Shown here piece by piece: positions 1-8,300 of a stretch of 64,000 bases of DNA. The DNA is taken from assembly GCA_007827375.1 (NCBI GenBank), contig VISH01000002.1, positions 2,877,001 through 2,941,000 on the forward strand, read 5' to 3'. The notes beneath the pieces are model-generated. The model did no database searches and was not told the origin of the DNA. It worked only from the letters and a program-made list of their open reading frames with translations. A program made the position numbers and the translations under genes. This DNA comes from Alteromonadaceae bacterium 2753L.S.0a.02 (GTDB lineage: Bacteria > Pseudomonadota > Gammaproteobacteria > Pseudomonadales > Cellvibrionaceae). Positions within the stretch are counted from its first letter, which is position 1. Each line of letters opens with the position of its first letter.

Positions 1-257
1 AAAAACGTATAGGCTAAAAATAAAACGCCCTGCGCACAAGCCATAATTCTGGCAGGTTTGCCTTTGTCAGCCCAGACTCCCGCGATCAACATAAAAACAA
101 TATTGGGCAGCAGCGCAGATGCCTGCACCCAACCCACATGGCTGGCGCTCAAACCGACGATACCAATCGACAACCACGCCAGAAGTACCTGGTGGATACC
201 CAGGGCAAATGCGCTTGCACCGTGTGCAGTGAGAAATAATCGCAATGCTTGAAACAA
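1..257 (-). CDS. MFS transporter, N-terminal part (cut by window edge)
   Basis: Reading leftward, about 85 residues translate as a hydrophobic, transporter-like N-terminus (FQALRLFLTAHGASAFALGI..., later VWADKGKPARIM). The WADKGKPAR stretch resembles the cytoplasmic loop 2-3 motif of the major facilitator superfamily, and the segments around it look like transmembrane helices 1 to 3. No ATG fits this frame; a TTG at 257 with AGG about ten bases upstream is the likeliest start, which is why an ATG-based scan would miss the gene. It lies about 100 bases beyond the amtB terminator, so it probably has its own promoter. The substrate cannot be told. The rest of the gene is outside the window. Confidence 0.6.
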   Translation of the reverse strand, partial: MFQALRLFLTAHGASAFALGIHQVLLAWLSIGIVGLSASHVGWVQASALLPNIVFMLIAGVWADKGKPARIMACAQGVLFLAYTF

Positions 258-304
258 AAATTTTGTGCCTAATAAGATTACTTGGAAAAAGAAAGCCCCA
301 GCGC

Positions 305-331
305 AAAAAAAGAGCCACGAAGTGGTGGCTC
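305..331 (-). terminator. Rho-independent terminator of amtB
   Basis: A 7-bp perfect stem (GAGCCAC/GTGGCTC, six-base loop) is followed on the minus strand by seven Ts. It sits about 30 bases past the amtB stop codon and separates amtB from the MFS gene. Confidence 0.85.
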
Positions 332-360
332 TTGTATTGGAATTCTAATTATAAAAGATT

Positions 361-1647
361 CTAATACTTGTATCCGGTTTCTTCGTGCAGTACCAAATCC
401 AGCCCTTGAGTTTCCTCGTCTTTGTCGACGCGAACACCGCTGGTGAGCATGTCGGTAAGTTTGAGTACACCATAAGTAACAACGGCGGTATATGCTGCCA
501 CCGCCACAACGCCTAACGCTTGCACGCCTAATTGCGCCACGATAGTTTCGTTGTCTCCACCAAAGCCAAAACCGGAAAAAATGCCCAAGCCAGGGGAACA
601 AAAAACACCTGCGGCCAATGTACCAATAATGCCGCCAACACCATGCACGGGAAACACGTCCAGAGAATCATCAATAATCAGGGTGCGTTTTATAAATTGT
701 GTCGCAAAGAAGCAAATAACGCCTGCGCTTAAACCGATCACCAGAGCAGCGGCGGGCCCTACATAGCCTGACGCTGGCGTAATAGTACCCAAACCGGCAA
801 CCATACCTGTAACGATACCCAAAACACTGGGTTTGCCAAACTTTGACCATTCCATCGTCATCCATGCCAGGGAACCTGCCGCCGCCGAGATATGGGTTAC
901 CAGCATCGCCATTGCAGCATCGCCATTTGCAGCCAGGGCACTACCAGCATTAAAACCAAACCAGCCAACCCACAACATACCAGCTCCAGTTACCGTCATA
1001 GTCATATTGTGCGGCGGCATGGCAGTTTCCGGAAACCCCCGGCGATTACCGATGACAAGCGCACACACTAATGCAGCAACGCCCGCCGTAATATGCACTA
1101 CGGTTCCTCCTGCGAAATCCAAGAGCCCGTATTGCGCCAGCCAACCGCCGCCCCAAACCCAGTGGCAAACTGGGGCATACACCAGCAAAAGCCAGAACAA
1201 ACTGAAAATAAGCACCGAGGAAAATTTCATTCGCTCTGCGAACGCACCGACCACAAGTGCCGGGGTAATAATTGCAAAAGTCATCTGAAACATAGCAAAC
1301 AGAGACTCGGGTATATCGCCAGAAAGCGTATCTCTGGCGATGCCCGCAAAAAAGGCGTTGCTTAAGTCGCCTATCAATAAATTACCTTCGCCAAAGGCCA
1401 GACTATAACCCATCACTAACCAAGCCAGCGAGGCCAAACACGCGATCGCGAAGCATTGCATAAGTACTGAGAGTACGTTTTTGGTTCTTACTAAGCCACC
1501 GTAGAAAAGCGATAGCCCCGGTAAGGTCATAAATAACACCAACGCTGTAGATGTTAAAATCCAGCCGGTATTGCCGCCATTCAATTCATCGGCGTGCGCA
1601 ATGCCGGAAAGCGCCAGAAAAGGCAAAACACGTAAGAGGTTTTTCAT
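361..1647 (-). CDS. amtB: Ammonium transporter AmtB
   Basis: Inner-membrane channel that conducts ammonia/ammonium; 428 residues, the normal length for the Amt/Mep/Rh family. An N-terminal signal peptide (about residues 1-19, ending AHA) is followed by eleven predicted membrane helices. The family signature DFAGGTVVHITAG carries the first pore histidine, and FPVHGVGGIIGT the second. The start is supported by TAGGAG eight bases upstream. In most proteobacteria amtB is preceded by the PII gene glnK; none is adjacent here, the upstream neighbour being a transglutaminase. A perfect inverted repeat lies 30-57 bases before the start and may be regulatory. I could not find a convincing sigma-54 -24/-12 site. 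Confidence 0.95.
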   Translation of the reverse strand: MKNLLRVLPFLALSGIAHADELNGGNTGWILTSTALVLFMTLPGLSLFYGGLVRTKNVLSVLMQCFAIACLASLAWLVMGYSLAFGEGNLLIGDLSNAFFAGIARDTLSGDIPESLFAMFQMTFAIITPALVVGAFAERMKFSSVLIFSLFWLLLVYAPVCHWVWGGGWLAQYGLLDFAGGTVVHITAGVAALVCALVIGNRRGFPETAMPPHNMTMTVTGAGMLWVGWFGFNAGSALAANGDAAMAMLVTHISAAAGSLAWMTMEWSKFGKPSVLGIVTGMVAGLGTITPASGYVGPAAALVIGLSAGVICFFATQFIKRTLIIDDSLDVFPVHGVGGIIGTLAAGVFCSPGLGIFSGFGFGGDNETIVAQLGVQALGVVAVAAYTAVVTYGVLKLTDMLTSGVRVDKDEETQGLDLVLHEETGYKY

Positions 1648-1677
1648 TAAATCGCTCCTAATTATTCATTATGGTTG

Positions 1678-1704
1678 CCAGTTAATTGGGATTGCATTAA
1701 CTGG
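1678..1704. promoter_or_regulatory. Perfect inverted repeat upstream of amtB
   Basis: CCAGTTAAT and ATTAACTGG are perfect 9-bp arms separated by nine bases, starting 30 bases before the amtB start codon. It may be an operator or a hairpin in the leader. It is not followed by a T-run on either strand, so it is not a terminator. Confidence 0.4.
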
Positions 1705-1905
1705 TTTTATTGAGCGAGATTGCACCTGCGGGACAACCCGTTTTTGTTTTTATCAATCTCTTGCCTGAGCGCGACAGGGCTGGCTCGGCAGGCCGGCAAA
1801 GATACCATAGAGGGCGGGGGATTTTAACAGCAGGCTGCGTATTTTTGCACCAACAAAGCGCAGAGAATCCTGCATCTTGACCTACAACAATGCTTACGAG
1901 AATGC

Positions 1906-4011
1906 TCAGATAAGAGACGTCTGCTTGCGAAATTGATCCAGGCGATCCACCTGTTGTTGGTAGGCGATGGCGTTGTATGTTTTTGCCGCTGCACCGAGCT
2001 GCAGAGATAACTGAGGATGGCTTTCGGAAATGCGTTTAGCCAGTGTAGCCAGGGTTTCATTTGGCGCACGCGTAACACCGTGTTTCTCAAGGCGTTTTAG
2101 GAGATCAAACAGTATGCGCTGATGGGGCGGCACGGGTATAGAGCGATGCCGAATTAAGCTCATCATATAATAAATAAACAATAAAGTGCCAATACCACCT
2201 ACAAAGAATACAGCAATACGCCATGGCGCATCACCACCCAGCAATTTTTCCAATGTGCTTCGCTGGCTATCACTGTCGTAGCCCATAACCCGCATTTGCC
2301 AGAGATAATCCCACTCCTCCATTTTATTACGTAGTTGCGCTATCATCGCCATACCGCGTAATCGCAACAGCGCTCCTCCGACCAAATTTGTTTCCTCCCG
2401 ATCTAGAGCGCTTAGCAGCGATTGATCAATACGTGCCGGACTCACCGCCGCAGTGGGATCGACGCGTCGCCACCCTTCACCAGGAAGCCACACCTCAGCC
2501 CAGGCATGCGCATCGGATTGGCGAACCACCAGATAATTACCTTCGCGATTAAACTCGCCTCCCAAGTAACCCACAACTACGCGCGCGGGAATTCCTGCAG
2601 CCCGCATTAAAAATACAAAACTTGATGAATAGTGTTCACAAAAGCCGCGCTGAGTTACAAATAAAAAATCATCGACGGCATTTTCGCCGAGTTCTGGAGC
2701 GCGTAGCGTGTAGTAAAAACTGTCGCGATAAAGCTGCAAAGCCTTTTCAACAATTTGCTGCTGCGACTGCCCCTCCTTCAGCCAGGATTCAGCCAGTTTC
2801 CTACTAAGCGGATTACCTCCTTGGGGTAATAAAATATTGCGACGTAATTCCCCGAGCGCCGCCTTCATTGCATTAATTTTATATTCCTGGAGCGTTATCA
2901 CGTTGTATTTGGTGCGCGTACGAATCGGTTTATTGCTGACCAATAAAAATTCTTCTGTCGAGAGAATATCGATTGATGGTGAGTGAGCTTCGAGCGGTAA
3001 CATGATTGAAAACAACCAAGGATACTGATGCGGCTCAAGCAACACCGTGTAGCGATAAAGCTCAGCATTTTGCGTATTATTTAAATTAATGGGCTGAGCC
3101 GATTTCGATTCAACCTGCCAACGGGAGTGTAAGCGCGTCGCATCTTCGCCGCCCATACTCAAAGACATCCAGGGTGCGCCACGTCGCGACCAACGTCTAC
3201 CGTCAAAATTTTCCAACACCAAACCGCGCCAATATCGCTGCTGTGGCGGCGGAACCTCGCCGTCAAATGATGCCCGCAACACAATTTCGCTGGATTGAAT
3301 CAGTTCACTGAAATCACCAGGGCTCATGGAATCACTAAAACCGGTGGTGCCCGCGCCACGCATACTGGGTACCGCCCACAACTGCCCTAATCTTGGCATT
3401 ACCAAAAATAGGATTAACATTACGGGCAGACTTTGCAAAAGTAAAATACCCGCCGCACGTAGTTGATATAGAACGGAAATGGTGCGATGACGAAATACAG
3501 ATTGTAACGCCGCAAGTAGAATAACACTGGAAAACAAGGCGTAAATGCTCGTGTAAAATGTTTGTTGCAACAGCAGCTGAGCACCAACAGCTACAAAACC
3601 AATATATAAAATAATCAGCACCCCGGCCCTGTCACGCACTTCTACCAGCTTCAATACAAACGATAACACCAGTAAGCCAATCATGGGTTCCACACCCATT
3701 CGGGGGCCGAAGCTCAATGCCAAACCTGCCATGCCCACCAGGCCTAACACCAATTTAATTTTGCTACCGGGATAAGGCCAAACACCGCGATACACCTGAA
3801 CGCGAATAATAATTGCGCACAACCAATAAACCGGCAACCAGTGTGGCAAATGGAAAAATAGCGGCAATATAGCTACCCCCTGCGCCACAAAGATCCAGCC
3901 CAAGGTGTGACGACTGACCTGTTCACTGGCAAAGCGGCCCGCCGTGGCACCGCCACTTGCAATTGTAGAGCCTGTACGAAAAAATTTGCGCCTACTCGTT
4001 ATTTTGGTCAT
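1906..4011 (-). CDS. tgpA: DUF3488/transglutaminase-like membrane protein (TgpA type)
   Basis: A 701-residue protein. The N-terminal third has several membrane helices (DUF3488-type), then a periplasmic transglutaminase-like core, one more helix near residue 585, and a cytoplasmic tail. The catalytic triad is visible: Cys in RGFCEHYSS, His in SDAHAWAEVW and Asp in WRRVDPTAAV. The layout matches Pseudomonas TgpA, a protein-glutamine gamma-glutamyltransferase whose substrates are poorly known. The start overlaps the DUF58 stop by four bases (ATGA), which suggests translational coupling. MoxR, DUF58 and transglutaminase in that order is a widespread set thought to act in envelope protein assembly; the job here is inference. 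Confidence 0.9.
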   Translation of the reverse strand: MTKITSRRKFFRTGSTIASGGATAGRFASEQVSRHTLGWIFVAQGVAILPLFFHLPHWLPVYWLCAIIIRVQVYRGVWPYPGSKIKLVLGLVGMAGLALSFGPRMGVEPMIGLLVLSFVLKLVEVRDRAGVLIILYIGFVAVGAQLLLQQTFYTSIYALFSSVILLAALQSVFRHRTISVLYQLRAAGILLLQSLPVMLILFLVMPRLGQLWAVPSMRGAGTTGFSDSMSPGDFSELIQSSEIVLRASFDGEVPPPQQRYWRGLVLENFDGRRWSRRGAPWMSLSMGGEDATRLHSRWQVESKSAQPINLNNTQNAELYRYTVLLEPHQYPWLFSIMLPLEAHSPSIDILSTEEFLLVSNKPIRTRTKYNVITLQEYKINAMKAALGELRRNILLPQGGNPLSRKLAESWLKEGQSQQQIVEKALQLYRDSFYYTLRAPELGENAVDDFLFVTQRGFCEHYSSSFVFLMRAAGIPARVVVGYLGGEFNREGNYLVVRQSDAHAWAEVWLPGEGWRRVDPTAAVSPARIDQSLLSALDREETNLVGGALLRLRGMAMIAQLRNKMEEWDYLWQMRVMGYDSDSQRSTLEKLLGGDAPWRIAVFFVGGIGTLLFIYYMMSLIRHRSIPVPPHQRILFDLLKRLEKHGVTRAPNETLATLAKRISESHPQLSLQLGAAAKTYNAIAYQQQVDRLDQFRKQTSLI

Positions 4012-4985
4012 AACGCGTAAGTTGCCAGGGCTTCGAGCACTGCGCGACGATGGTTTTCGCCTTTATCGGGTGCGACGGTTTTGGTAGGAAGCTTCAAACC
4101 GTAATACTCATCCTGAATATCAAACTGCAGCGCCCAATAACACAGTGCAGAGATGCGCTCTTCGAGATTGCTACCGGGAATGGCGTCGAGATCAAGCCAG
4201 CGTTCTTTCGAAAGGTTTTGGCTAAATTCCTTTACAAACAAACCCCGCTCCTGGGCAAAATGCTTCCACGCAATTTGTTTTAATGAATCACCTGGAATGT
4301 AATTTTTAAGCCCAGAATAATCTTCGCCACCCTTCATTGGGTGTTGACCATCACCTTCACCTTCTGCGGCGGGTGCGGCGATGGCTTCACGCTTAATCGG
4401 TTCAGGATAAATTAACGCGTTAATATCCCAGTTCAACCAAGACCAGCAGCGCAAGACCCCCAGCGGATAAAAGCTTTGTATGCGCATGCGCCCTGGTTGG
4501 AGCCAACCGCGATAAAAAGTGGCAGCAGGCACAACGACTTTCACCGATTCATTTGGCGGAATATCAATATTAACCACGGAATCGCGTTCATCCTGCCATG
4601 CCATTTCAATATTTTCAGCATAGCGTTTAGCGCGCACTTGCAACGTAAAGGTAAACTGTGCCTGCTCACCGGCATGCACACTGGGTACGCCCGAAAACTC
4701 AACAGAGAGCGCCGCCAGATTGGCGTGGGTTTGTAAAATGGCAACTATAAAAATACTGGTAAGTAGAAATGCCAGACCTAATACTAAATTGTTCTGATAA
4801 TTTGTGCCTAATAGCCACAAGATAAGAATGATTCCGATAAACGCAAAGCCACGCTTTGACGGAAAAATATAGAGTTTATCTCGCGTTAAAAGATGTTGGC
4901 TCTGAGGTCTCACCCGTTTGTCGATAAATTTAAAGAATCGCTGTTGACCTCGTTCCCGAAGCGCATCAAACCATTGAGTTAACAT
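4008..4985 (-). CDS. DUF58 domain protein, MoxR partner
   Basis: A 325-residue protein with two N-terminal membrane helices (around residues 45-85) and the DUF58 motif near residues 220-250 (GGEDYSGLKNYIPGDSLKQI, then AWKHFAQERGLFVKEF). DUF58 proteins accompany MoxR ATPases and carry a von Willebrand A-like region. I chose the ATG at 4985 rather than the one 27 bases upstream because GATGAGG lies at normal spacing before it, leaving a seven-base gap after the moxR stop instead of an overlap. The stop overlaps the downstream transglutaminase start. It probably works with that pair; its biochemical role is not established. Confidence 0.88.
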   Translation of the reverse strand: MLTQWFDALRERGQQRFFKFIDKRVRPQSQHLLTRDKLYIFPSKRGFAFIGIILILWLLGTNYQNNLVLGLAFLLTSIFIVAILQTHANLAALSVEFSGVPSVHAGEQAQFTFTLQVRAKRYAENIEMAWQDERDSVVNIDIPPNESVKVVVPAATFYRGWLQPGRMRIQSFYPLGVLRCWSWLNWDINALIYPEPIKREAIAAPAAEGEGDGQHPMKGGEDYSGLKNYIPGDSLKQIAWKHFAQERGLFVKEFSQNLSKERWLDLDAIPGSNLEERISALCYWALQFDIQDEYYGLKLPTKTVAPDKGENHRRAVLEALATYAL

Positions 4986-4992
4986 GTTAACC

Positions 4993-5931
4993 TCATCGGG
5001 AGGCCAGCACATCCACGCTGGTAAGTAAATGATCGACCAGCGAACGCGCTTTTTCCGGGCGCCCGGTTACCGAATGCGAATGGACACCGCGAACTCGATG
5101 CCCTACAACCGCGGGCATTACCATCTGAATATCTTCCGGCAGTAAATACTCACGATTGTGCAGCAACGCCCAGGCGCGCGCTGCGCGTAACCAGGCCATA
5201 GCACCCCGCGGCGAAATACCGTAGCTGAAACTTTCATCATAACGGGTGAACTCGACCAAGCGTTGCAAATAATCCAGTAGCTGGTCGGTGGCTTTAATAG
5301 CATCAACACTGGATTGAATGCTCTGCAACGCCTGTAACGACATAACCGGTTCCATTTCCACAAGTTTATTGCGCGGGTCGCTGCCTTTCAGTAACTGTTG
5401 TTCGGTTTCACGGTTGGGGTAGCCCAGCGAAATACGCATTAAAAAACGATCTAACTGGGATTCAGGAAGCGGATAGGTGCCCGCCTGGCTCAATGGGTTT
5501 TGCGTAGCGATAACAAAAAACGGTTCGGGAAGCGGTCGTGTTTCTCCCTCAACAGTCACCTGCCTCTCCTCCATCGCCTCCAGCAATGCGCTCTGGGTTT
5601 TAGGAGTGGTGCGGTTTATCTCATCGGCCAATAATACTTGCGAAAAAATGGGCCCCGGTAGAAATTTAAATTCGCTCACTTTTCGATCGAATATAGCCGC
5701 GCCTAAAATGTCTGCGGGCAGAAGATCGGATGTGAATTGTACACGCTGGTATTGCAAGCCAAGAGCCCGCGCCAGGCATTGCGCCAAGGTCGTTTTACCC
5801 ATGCCCGGCAGATCTTCAATCAGTAAATGGCCTCTCGCAAGCAAACAGGTCATTGCGAGCTTTACCTGGGTTTCTTTACCAAGCAAAACCGAACTCACGC
5901 TCGTAAACAAGTTCTCAATGTGTGTTTTCAT
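4993..5931 (-). CDS. MoxR-family AAA+ ATPase
   Basis: A 312-residue cytoplasmic ATPase. The Walker A motif is DLPGMGKTTLAQ (about residues 40-50) and Walker B is LLADEINRTTPKTQ, followed by EAMEERQVTVEG typical of MoxR. Members act as chaperone-like ATPases that mature or regulate partner proteins carrying VWA or DUF58 domains. It comes first in a coupled three-gene set with DUF58 and transglutaminase genes, 21 bases after the VanZ-like gene. No strong ribosome site is visible before the ATG, so translation may rely partly on upstream reading. Family assignment is firm; the target is unknown. Confidence 0.92.
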   Translation of the reverse strand: MKTHIENLFTSVSSVLLGKETQVKLAMTCLLARGHLLIEDLPGMGKTTLAQCLARALGLQYQRVQFTSDLLPADILGAAIFDRKVSEFKFLPGPIFSQVLLADEINRTTPKTQSALLEAMEERQVTVEGETRPLPEPFFVIATQNPLSQAGTYPLPESQLDRFLMRISLGYPNRETEQQLLKGSDPRNKLVEMEPVMSLQALQSIQSSVDAIKATDQLLDYLQRLVEFTRYDESFSYGISPRGAMAWLRAARAWALLHNREYLLPEDIQMVMPAVVGHRVRGVHSHSVTGRPEKARSLVDHLLTSVDVLASR

Positions 5932-5952
5932 AAGTTCTAGTCTAGCCGAGGC

Positions 5953-6921
5953 TTATCGAAGTTGAATATTATCGACGTAGAGTGTGCGTTTTTTATCAAG
6001 TTTGTAGGAATAGATCATTAATCCGCGAATGTTGGCCATATCGTTGGCGCGGTGCTTCGGACCCTGTTTGATCTTTTCGAGCGGAATCTCGAAATGATGC
6101 AAACCTTGGGTAATTTTGAGCGTTTTGTTGAAGCGATCGCTATATTGATAATCGTGATGAGCATCGTGCACCCGCAAGGTGAACCGTGCTGATTCAGGCT
6201 GCGGATTGAAAATGTCAAACTCCAATACCTTGTAGTTGCGCCAGTCGGGAAAGACTTCGGTTATATTCAGACCAGGCCAGGCACCCGGAAATTGCTCTAA
6301 CTTGGCTACCTGGGTTGCATTTTCTGGCCATTCTTCGGGTGCCGCCACAAAACTAACTTTGCCAGTATTTCCGGCGTGAACAAAAAAATTAAGTGCCGGA
6401 TTATCGAAATCGGCAATTACTGGAAAGGCTACGGCACGCAATCTACCAGCTTTCAAAACTTTGTAGGGGTCGTAGAGATCTACGCCAATGAGCAGAACTG
6501 CCAGACATAGGAACACCCACCGCCAAGCACCCCGTAACAACCAACTCAGGTAGAGAGAAACGCCTGCGCAAACGCCGAGCAGATCCAGCCAAAAATCGCT
6601 CCAGCTGGCGCTTCTGCCCACTTTTGACTGCACCAGTTCAACGGCTCCACCAAACGCGATACAAATGAATACGGTTGCCAGCAATAATCGATTGGAATTT
6701 TCAAAAATAAACAGGTGAAATAAAACACAAAGAGACAAAGACAACAGCAAAAAAATAAGTCCGTGGCCAGATTCATGCAGCGTGAGCCAAAACTCTGAAT
6801 TTCCAGGCAGTCTGTAAGAGAACAGCAGCCAGGTATTAAAAAGTGCGAGTAACGCCAGCAGCAGCAATCCGACTATGCGACGCGTTGTAAATAGGGTTTG
6901 AAAACTATTCCCTACAGTCAT
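5953..6921 (-). CDS. VanZ-like membrane protein with C-terminal beta-rich domain
   Basis: A 322-residue protein in two parts. Residues 1-150 hold about five membrane helices with VanZ-like features (LHESGHGLIFLLLSLSL; GGAVELVQSKVGRSASWSDF; LLGVCAGVSLYL). Residues 165-322 lie after the last helix and look like a galactose-binding-type beta-sandwich: FDIFNPQPESARFTLRVHD and the closing RGLMIYSYKLDKKRTLYVDN resemble carbohydrate-binding or sugar-hydrolase accessory domains. VanZ proteins are small and their role is unclear (VanZ itself gives low-level teicoplanin resistance). The added domain suggests binding of a surface sugar, which is inference. It sits between metZ and moxR, same strand, 32 bases after metZ. 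Confidence 0.72.
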   Translation of the reverse strand: MTVGNSFQTLFTTRRIVGLLLLALLALFNTWLLFSYRLPGNSEFWLTLHESGHGLIFLLLSLSLCVLFHLFIFENSNRLLLATVFICIAFGGAVELVQSKVGRSASWSDFWLDLLGVCAGVSLYLSWLLRGAWRWVFLCLAVLLIGVDLYDPYKVLKAGRLRAVAFPVIADFDNPALNFFVHAGNTGKVSFVAAPEEWPENATQVAKLEQFPGAWPGLNITEVFPDWRNYKVLEFDIFNPQPESARFTLRVHDAHHDYQYSDRFNKTLKITQGLHHFEIPLEKIKQGPKHRANDMANIRGLMIYSYKLDKKRTLYVDNIQLR

Positions 6922-6953
6922 GGTGCACCGGCGCTCGTTTGGGGCCTTGTCGT

Positions 6954-8156
6954 TTAAAGCAATGACAAGCCCCTATCGAGATCTTTCTTAAGATCGTTCA
7001 CAGACTCCAAACCAACGGCTACTCGAATCAAGGCCTGCGAGATGCCAGCGGCGTCACGCTCGGCATCACTCAAGCGACCATGAGTCGTCGTAGCGGGATG
7101 GACAACAGTGGTTTTGGCGTCGCCCAAATTTGCCGTGAGCGACATAATGCGTGTCGCATCGATAACCTGCCATGCAGCATCTCGAGTTCCCGGTATTACC
7201 TCAAACGACAACACGCCACCGAAGGCCCGTTGTTGTTTTGAGGCCAGATCGTAGCCTGGATGATTTGCGAGGCCGGCGTAGTGTACTTTGGCCACTTTGG
7301 GGTGATCGTGGAGCCACTGCGCTAACTCCAGGGAATTTTTTGAATGTGCCTCCATACGAAGGCGCAGAGTCTCTAATCCCTTAAGGAATACCCAGGCGTT
7401 AAACGGGCTCATGGTGGGCCCGCAGGTTCGCAAAAAGGCAGTAACTTCCGCCATATGCTCCTCATTGCCTACCACAGCACCACCCATGCAACGGCCCTGG
7501 CCATCGAGAAATTTGGTGGCCGAGTGAACCACAATATCGGCACCCAGTGCGAGAGGTTTTTGTAGAGCCGGCGTACAGAAGCAGTTGTCGACCACCAGCA
7601 AACAGTTATTATTGTGCGCCAAATCGGCCATCGCATTAACATCAGCTACATCACATAGTGGGTTCGATGGCGTTTCGAGAAACAGTAATTTGGTATTGGA
7701 CTTAATGGCAGACTGCCAGCCAGAAATATCTGTCAGGGCTACCAGATCGACCTCAACGCCAAATTTCTTCAAATACTTGGTAAACAACACGGTGGTGGTA
7801 CCAAAAACGCTGCGCGAGCAGATGACATGGTCGCCACTGCTCAGCAGCGCCATACAGGTACTTAAAATTGCCGACATGCCAGAAGCGGTTGCAACACCGG
7901 CTTGGCCGCCTTCTAACGCTGCTATACGTTGCTGAAAGGTGCGCACTGTGGGGTTGGTGTAGCGCGAGTAGACGTTACCTGGCTCATCACCGGAAAAGCG
8001 CGCTGCAGCCTGCGCGGCGGTTTCGAACACGAAGCTGGAGGTGGTGAAAATGGGTTCGCAATGTTCGCCCTCGGGGCCACGCAGTTGCCCGGCACGAACG
8101 GCTAGGGTATCCAACTCAGCATCAGCGAGAAAATCGTTATCAGGGTCATCGGCCAT
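6954..8156 (-). CDS. metZ: O-succinylhomoserine sulfhydrylase MetZ
   Basis: A 400-residue PLP enzyme of the Cys/Met metabolism family that makes homocysteine directly from O-succinylhomoserine and sulfide, bypassing cystathionine. The PLP lysine lies in VVHSATKFLDGQGR; upstream landmarks include SRYTNPTVRTFQQR and ETPSNPLCDVADV. Family homology alone does not separate succinyl- from acetyl-homoserine use. The purF-metZ neighbourhood is the one seen in Pseudomonas, where the enzyme is MetZ. GGGAG seven bases before the ATG supports the start. A perfect 8-7-8 inverted repeat lies 37 bases upstream in the purF-metZ gap and could regulate it. Confidence 0.92.
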   Translation of the reverse strand: MADDPDNDFLADAELDTLAVRAGQLRGPEGEHCEPIFTTSSFVFETAAQAAARFSGDEPGNVYSRYTNPTVRTFQQRIAALEGGQAGVATASGMSAILSTCMALLSSGDHVICSRSVFGTTTVLFTKYLKKFGVEVDLVALTDISGWQSAIKSNTKLLFLETPSNPLCDVADVNAMADLAHNNNCLLVVDNCFCTPALQKPLALGADIVVHSATKFLDGQGRCMGGAVVGNEEHMAEVTAFLRTCGPTMSPFNAWVFLKGLETLRLRMEAHSKNSLELAQWLHDHPKVAKVHYAGLANHPGYDLASKQQRAFGGVLSFEVIPGTRDAAWQVIDATRIMSLTANLGDAKTTVVHPATTTHGRLSDAERDAAGISQALIRVAVGLESVNDLKKDLDRGLSLL

Positions 8157-8192
8157 ATGTCACTCCCGTGTTGCGGCAGCAAAGCACCGCGA

Positions 8193-8215
8193 GATCGAAT
8201 CGTTAATATTCGATC
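8193..8215. promoter_or_regulatory. Perfect 8-7-8 inverted repeat upstream of metZ
   Basis: GATCGAAT and ATTCGATC flank a seven-base spacer between the purF stop and the metZ start. The 23-bp dyad with AT-rich centre looks like a dimeric regulator site. It does not match the MetJ box (AGACGTCT) or a SAM riboswitch that I can recognise. Confidence 0.4.
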
Positions 8216-8300
8216 ACTCAAAAAAGTACTCTATCAGTTTAAACGTAAAGGTTTGCACATTAATCGGGCTTAACTATCGAGCCCGTCGCTGCAGAGAAGT

